Shown one piece after another: positions 61,280 through 64,000 of a DNA stretch of 64,000 nucleotides; position 1 is the first letter of the stretch, and each line of letters begins with the position of its first letter. Origin of the DNA: Brenneria rubrifaciens (GTDB lineage Bacteria > Pseudomonadota > Gammaproteobacteria > Enterobacterales > Enterobacteriaceae); the NCBI RefSeq assembly GCF_005484945.1, contig NZ_CP034035.1, positions 3,596,001 to 3,660,000 on the forward strand, read 5' to 3'. The notes beneath the pieces are model-generated. The model was not told where the DNA came from. It saw only the letters and a program-made list of their open reading frames with translations, and did not search any database. A program made the translations under genes and the position numbers.

Positions 61280-62068
61280 TCATCCAAGCTGAAATTCGAC
61301 CAGCAAAGGATTATGATCTGATGCCTGCGTCACCAGTATTGAAGATTGAACAACGTCCAACTCACGATAGAACACAAAGTCCAGAGGCCGCCCAAACGCT
61401 TTGCGACGATGATCGTCAACAAAACCGACTTCTTGCAATGTCATACGTTTAGCAAAGCGATAAAGTGCATTACTGCGAGGTTGGCTCCAGGCATTAAAAT
61501 CCCCCGCCATAATAACCGGGCCTCGATGATGCGTAAGCTGCTCGCCAATAGCCTCTAGCTGTTTACTGTAGACTTCAACACCGAAACTGAAATTTACTGC
61601 ATGAATATTGATAACCATCAGTTGTCGGCCATCATGCAACAAATACACAGTCACTAGCGCGGACTTAGATAAGCGCAGTAACGGTTCTCTTTCACGAAGC
61701 GGGCAGCAATATATAGGCTGAGCAGCCGATAACGTCATCACCCCAGAGGGATGTTGTGGCAAAACAACAGCGGGGACCTGATCGGTAGAAAGATAGTTAG
61801 ACGTTGCAAAACGGATAAGTTCTGGCGTGCTCTGTGCCTCCTGCAATAGAACCAACTGGGTATTTCTACCAAAATTCTGCAAAACAGAAAGCCAGTTCAT
61901 CTTTTGCTGCTTGAAGATGTTCCACACCATTACACGCAAAACATCATGTTCCAGCAGCAACGGACCGGTTTGTAGCGCCTGTTCCAGAGGAAACATTTTC
62001 CGGGGTGGGAAGATACGCTCTGCTGGTTGGCCAGCAACATATCTCATCGCATAGGTTTTTTTTCGCAC
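61280..62068 (-). CDS. yafD: YafD, endonuclease/exonuclease/phosphatase-family protein
   Basis: A 262-residue protein of the EEP fold. It has [23 protein letters not shown] with the metal-binding glutamate, [21 protein letters not shown] and [13 protein letters not shown], the full family motif set. It is close to E. coli YafD throughout, beginning [19 protein letters not shown]. The function is unproven; a stress-related nuclease or phosphatase role has been suggested for the family. It is convergent with mltD. Confidence 0.92.
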   Translation of the reverse strand: MRKKTYAMRYVAGQPAERIFPPRKMFPLEQALQTGPLLLEHDVLRVMVWNIFKQQKMNWLSVLQNFGRNTQLVLLQEAQSTPELIRFATSNYLSTDQVPAVVLPQHPSGVMTLSAAQPIYCCPLREREPLLRLSKSALVTVYLLHDGRQLMVINIHAVNFSFGVEVYSKQLEAIGEQLTHHRGPVIMAGDFNAWSQPRSNALYRFAKRMTLQEVGFVDDHRRKAFGRPLDFVFYRELDVVQSSILVTQASDHNPLLVEFQLG

Positions 62069-62500
62069 GCCTCGCCTGCTATAAATTCAGTATGCCAATG
62101 CAACAACTTAAGCAGAGGTATTCTTCTGTTATAGGGATTTTATAGCAGACTTTCAATGCATGCCTGTCGTTAAGTAAGAGAAATAAAAAAATAATCTTTT
62201 AAAATAGAGAATTAAAATCAACCTAACGCAGTCGATAGCGGTCATTACCCAGTCATGGCCAAATGATCAAATCGCCAAAATATCATTTCATTTTTGTTAA
62301 AAGGACAAAGACAATAATGAATCGACATCCGAAAACCTCACCCTCTTTGTTGTGGTTGTTTAAAGATGCATTTTAGCCTCTCCCCACTATCTACCACAGC
62401 CAGCGTTCCAATGGGGGAAATATGACAACACTCAACCGACTGGTTTTCGGTCTTGTATCAGTGTTGCTGACACTGCCGCATCAAGAAAATATTGTCTTCG

Positions 62501-62536
62501 AAAATAAAAGGCGATCCATATCAACAACGGATCGCC
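62501..62536 (-). terminator. Terminator downstream of the integrase remnant
   Basis: On the minus strand GGCGATCC/GGATCGCC forms an 8-bp perfect stem with an 11-base loop, followed by TTTTATTTT. It ends transcripts coming from the integrase side. The surrounding 62,070-62,580 is AT-rich and holds no gene I can support. Confidence 0.7.
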
Positions 62537-62582
62537 CTAACTGGATAAATATCGCTATAGCATTACCGACCGTACCGACTCA

Positions 62583-62856
62583 TCAACTTTTTGCCCCCCA
62601 CCACGCCATAACTTCAACGCGCTGCGTCAGATAGGTTGAGCGATTATAGGCAACCCGCGTCTGGTTGGTAACGGAGTGCGCCAACACAACTTCAATCACA
62701 TCCGCCGAAAGCCCAGACTCTCATCGTCGTACTACTGCCCAGCGTCCGAAAACCGTGTGATACCAGTTCTCCTCCTAGGCCCATGCGATGCAACGCCTTA
62801 TTAACCGTTTCGCTATGCATCGGCTTGCTGCGCTTGACCCTGCCAGATAAAAGGAA
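62583..62856 (-). pseudogene. P4-type tyrosine recombinase (integrase) remnant, C-terminal
   Basis: On the minus strand, across one or more frame changes, the pieces ALHRMGLGGELVSHGFRTLGSS, DVIEVVLAHSVTNQTRVAYNRSTYL and EVMAWWGAKS can be read. They correspond to the HGFR box, the LAH box and the catalytic tyrosine region of P4-type prophage integrases, ending with the characteristic MAWW segment. Only the last 90 or so residues remain, the frame is broken, and the upstream part has been removed by the IS3 element whose left end lies directly beside it. Confidence 0.7.
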
Positions 62857-62874
62857 TGAACCGTACCGGGTTTT

Positions 62875-62954
62875 CTGGAGACTAAACTCTCAGTGGAAGG
62901 CGATCCTAAATAAAATCAAAATCAGCAAACCGTTATCCGCCAGAGCTACGTGAA
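62875..62954 (+). repeat. Left arm of an 80-bp perfect inverted repeat
   Basis: These 80 bases, beginning CTGGAGACTAAACTCTCAG and ending GAGCTACGTGAA, occur again exactly, inverted, at 63915-63994. This arm is the interior left end and orfA start of the IS3 element. Confidence 0.95.
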
Positions 62955-63265
62955 CGTGCCGTCAGGATGATTCTTGAACACCGCGCTGAATATGACTCCG
63001 AGCCGGATGCCATTCGCGCCATCTCATCAAAAATTGGCTGTCATTACGATACCTTGCGGGCCTGACTGCGACAGCACAGAACTGATACCCATGGCGATGT
63101 TTCCCCCAGAAATTTTGACGATATGGGAGACTGACTGTTGATGAACGCTGGCGTTTAAAAGAACTGGAGCGTGAAAATCGGGAACTCCGCCGAAGCAATG
63201 ACATATTGCGTCAGGCCTCTGCTTATTTTGCGCAGGCGGAGCTCGACCGCCACTGGAAAAAATAA
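62911..63265 (+). pseudogene. IS3 orfA, nonsense-mutated
   Basis: The frame encodes KSKSANRYPPELRERAVR, a helix-turn-helix region SSKIGCHYDTLRA, then a stop in GCCTGACTGCG where a tryptophan codon TGG is expected. A second stop follows near 63131, then the leucine-zipper-like [15 protein letters not shown] and [19 protein letters not shown]. The TAA at 63263-63265 overlaps the orfB start (TAATG). The beginning of the frame is an ATA in both copies, so the true start is unclear. Confidence 0.7.
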
Positions 63266-63872
63266 TGCCACTTATGGAACTTCTGAGTGGTACGCACGGG
63301 GTCGGGCCGGTATGTCGCGAGCTAGATATTGCCCCGTCGACATATTACTGGCATCAGCAACGCCGGCAGCACCCCGAAAAATGTCGCTAACGAGAAAAGC
63401 GTGATGCTCAGATCAGCCTGGAGATAAAACGCGTTTATGAAGAAAATTACCGTGTTTACGGGGCACGAAAAGTTGCTCCGCGAGGGCTTCAGCGTTGCAC
63501 GATGTACGGTGGAGCGTCTGATGAAAATGATGGGCCTGCGGGGCGTACTCCGTGGCAAGGTCATCAGGACTACGATCAGCCGCAAAACAGCGGCGGCAGC
63601 AGAGCGGGTAAACCGTCAGTTCGTGGCAGAGTGCCCCAATCAACTTTGGTGGACTCCTACGATAATGCTCTGGCCGAGAGTATCAACGGCCTTTACAAAG
63701 CTGCATACACCGTAAAAGCTGGAAAAATCAGGCAGAAGTGGAGTTGGCAACGCTGGCGTGGGTGGACTGGTACAACAATCGACGGTTGCTCGAACGCATC
63801 GGTCACATACCACCAGTGGAAGCCGAGAAAGCATATTATGCTTCCAGAAAATGTAACAATCTGGCAGCCTGA
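63265..63872 (+). pseudogene. IS3 orfB transposase, core deleted and frameshifted
   Basis: The reading MPLMELLSGTHGVGPVCREL and IAPSTYYWHQQRR matches the orfB N-terminus. A stop occurs near 63,389 and a frameshift after VYGARKV, then SVARCTVERLMKMMGLRGV and VNRQFVAECPNQLW follow. The text then jumps to DSYDNALAESINGLYKA, leaving out about 90 residues that normally include the first two catalytic aspartates. Only the glutamate region (DNALAES) remains. The protein cannot be an active transposase. Confidence 0.75.
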
Positions 63873-63914
63873 GCGTCCTGCTTTAACCCTCTCCAAGAAA
63901 ACCGGGGCGGTTCA

Positions 63915-64000
63915 TTCACGTAGCTCTGGCGGATAACGGTTTGCTGATTTTGATTTTATTTAGGATCGCCTTCCACTGAGAGTTTAGTCTCCAGGAAACT
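63915..64000 (-). mobile_element. Inverted fragment of a second IS3 copy
   Basis: From 63915 the sequence is the exact inverted copy of the left part of the IS3 element (80 identical bases to 63994). It then continues as CCAGGAAACT towards what should be that copy's left terminal repeat beyond the window. Its orfA is cut off exactly where the right terminal repeat of the first copy ends. Confidence 0.85.

Larger units (their letters stand above)
62857..63914 (+). mobile_element. Defective IS3-family insertion sequence
   Basis: Terminal inverted repeats run from TGAACCGTACCGGGTTTTCT (62857) to the matching right end finishing GGGGCGGTTCA (63914). Inside, orfA has RAVRMILEHRAEYDSEPDAI and [16 protein letters not shown], and orfB has the IS3 transposase start and the DSYDNALAES segment. 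The 1058-bp length is short for the family because orfB has lost its central part. No clear target duplication is seen: the left flank ends GGAA and the right flank starts TTCA. Confidence 0.85.

Noticed and set aside
62422..62634. A 70-residue frame starting MTTLNRLVFGLVSVLLTLP
   Set aside because: The hydrophobic start suggests a signal peptide, but the frame then runs through a terminator hairpin and into the integrase remnant antisense, so it is probably not a gene.

Overview
The window is a chromosomal segment of a gamma-proteobacterium of the order Enterobacterales. Synteny and protein similarity point to the Pectobacteriaceae (Brenneria, Pectobacterium, Dickeya or Lonsdalea type); this is inference from remembered gene order and sequences, not from a search. 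Positions 1-54,600 carry, in reverse, the block found near 85 min in Escherichia coli: cyaA, hemCDXY, [variable site], the tRNA cluster Pro-Leu-His-Arg, yifK, the enterobacterial common antigen (ECA) operon wecG to wecA, rho, trxA, rhlB, gppA, rep, ppiC, [putA/putP], ilvC/ilvY, the ilvLGMEDA operon, comM, maoP and hdfR.

The variable site between hemY and the tRNA cluster (6,400-12,480) holds the most interesting content. A compact six-gene operon encodes an aspartase/fumarase-superfamily lyase, a GNAT acetyltransferase, a three-component amino-acid-type ABC importer and an M20 amidohydrolase. Gene content and order match the Bacillus yxeL-M-N-O-P block for S-(2-succino)cysteine salvage, but with a C-S/C-N lyase instead of the YxeK monooxygenase. 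A 15-bp perfect palindrome overlaps its likely promoter, and no regulator gene is adjacent.

The ECA operon is complete except for rffH, the glucose-1-phosphate thymidylyltransferase gene normally between rffG and wecD. putA and putP, divergent with at least three GTTGCA PutA operators between them, are inserted between ppiC and ilvC. The ilv block has a leader peptide with attenuator, an intact ilvG and a divergent ilvY with palindromic operators.

From 54,600 to 56,700 lies decayed DNA: the remnant of a sugar-ABC-transporter ATPase, and an IS630-family transposase gene split by an IS110-family remnant. Next come tRNA-Trp and tRNA-Asp, then dnaQ, rnhA, yafS, gloB, mltD and yafD, a block that sits near 5 min in E. 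coli. The join at tRNA-Asp therefore looks like a chromosomal rearrangement relative to E. coli, with no rRNA operon at the join.

The right end (62,100-64,000) is again accessory: the C-terminal remnant of a P4-type integrase, a defective IS3-family element that has lost most of its catalytic core, and an inverted fragment of a second copy forming an 80-bp perfect inverted repeat.
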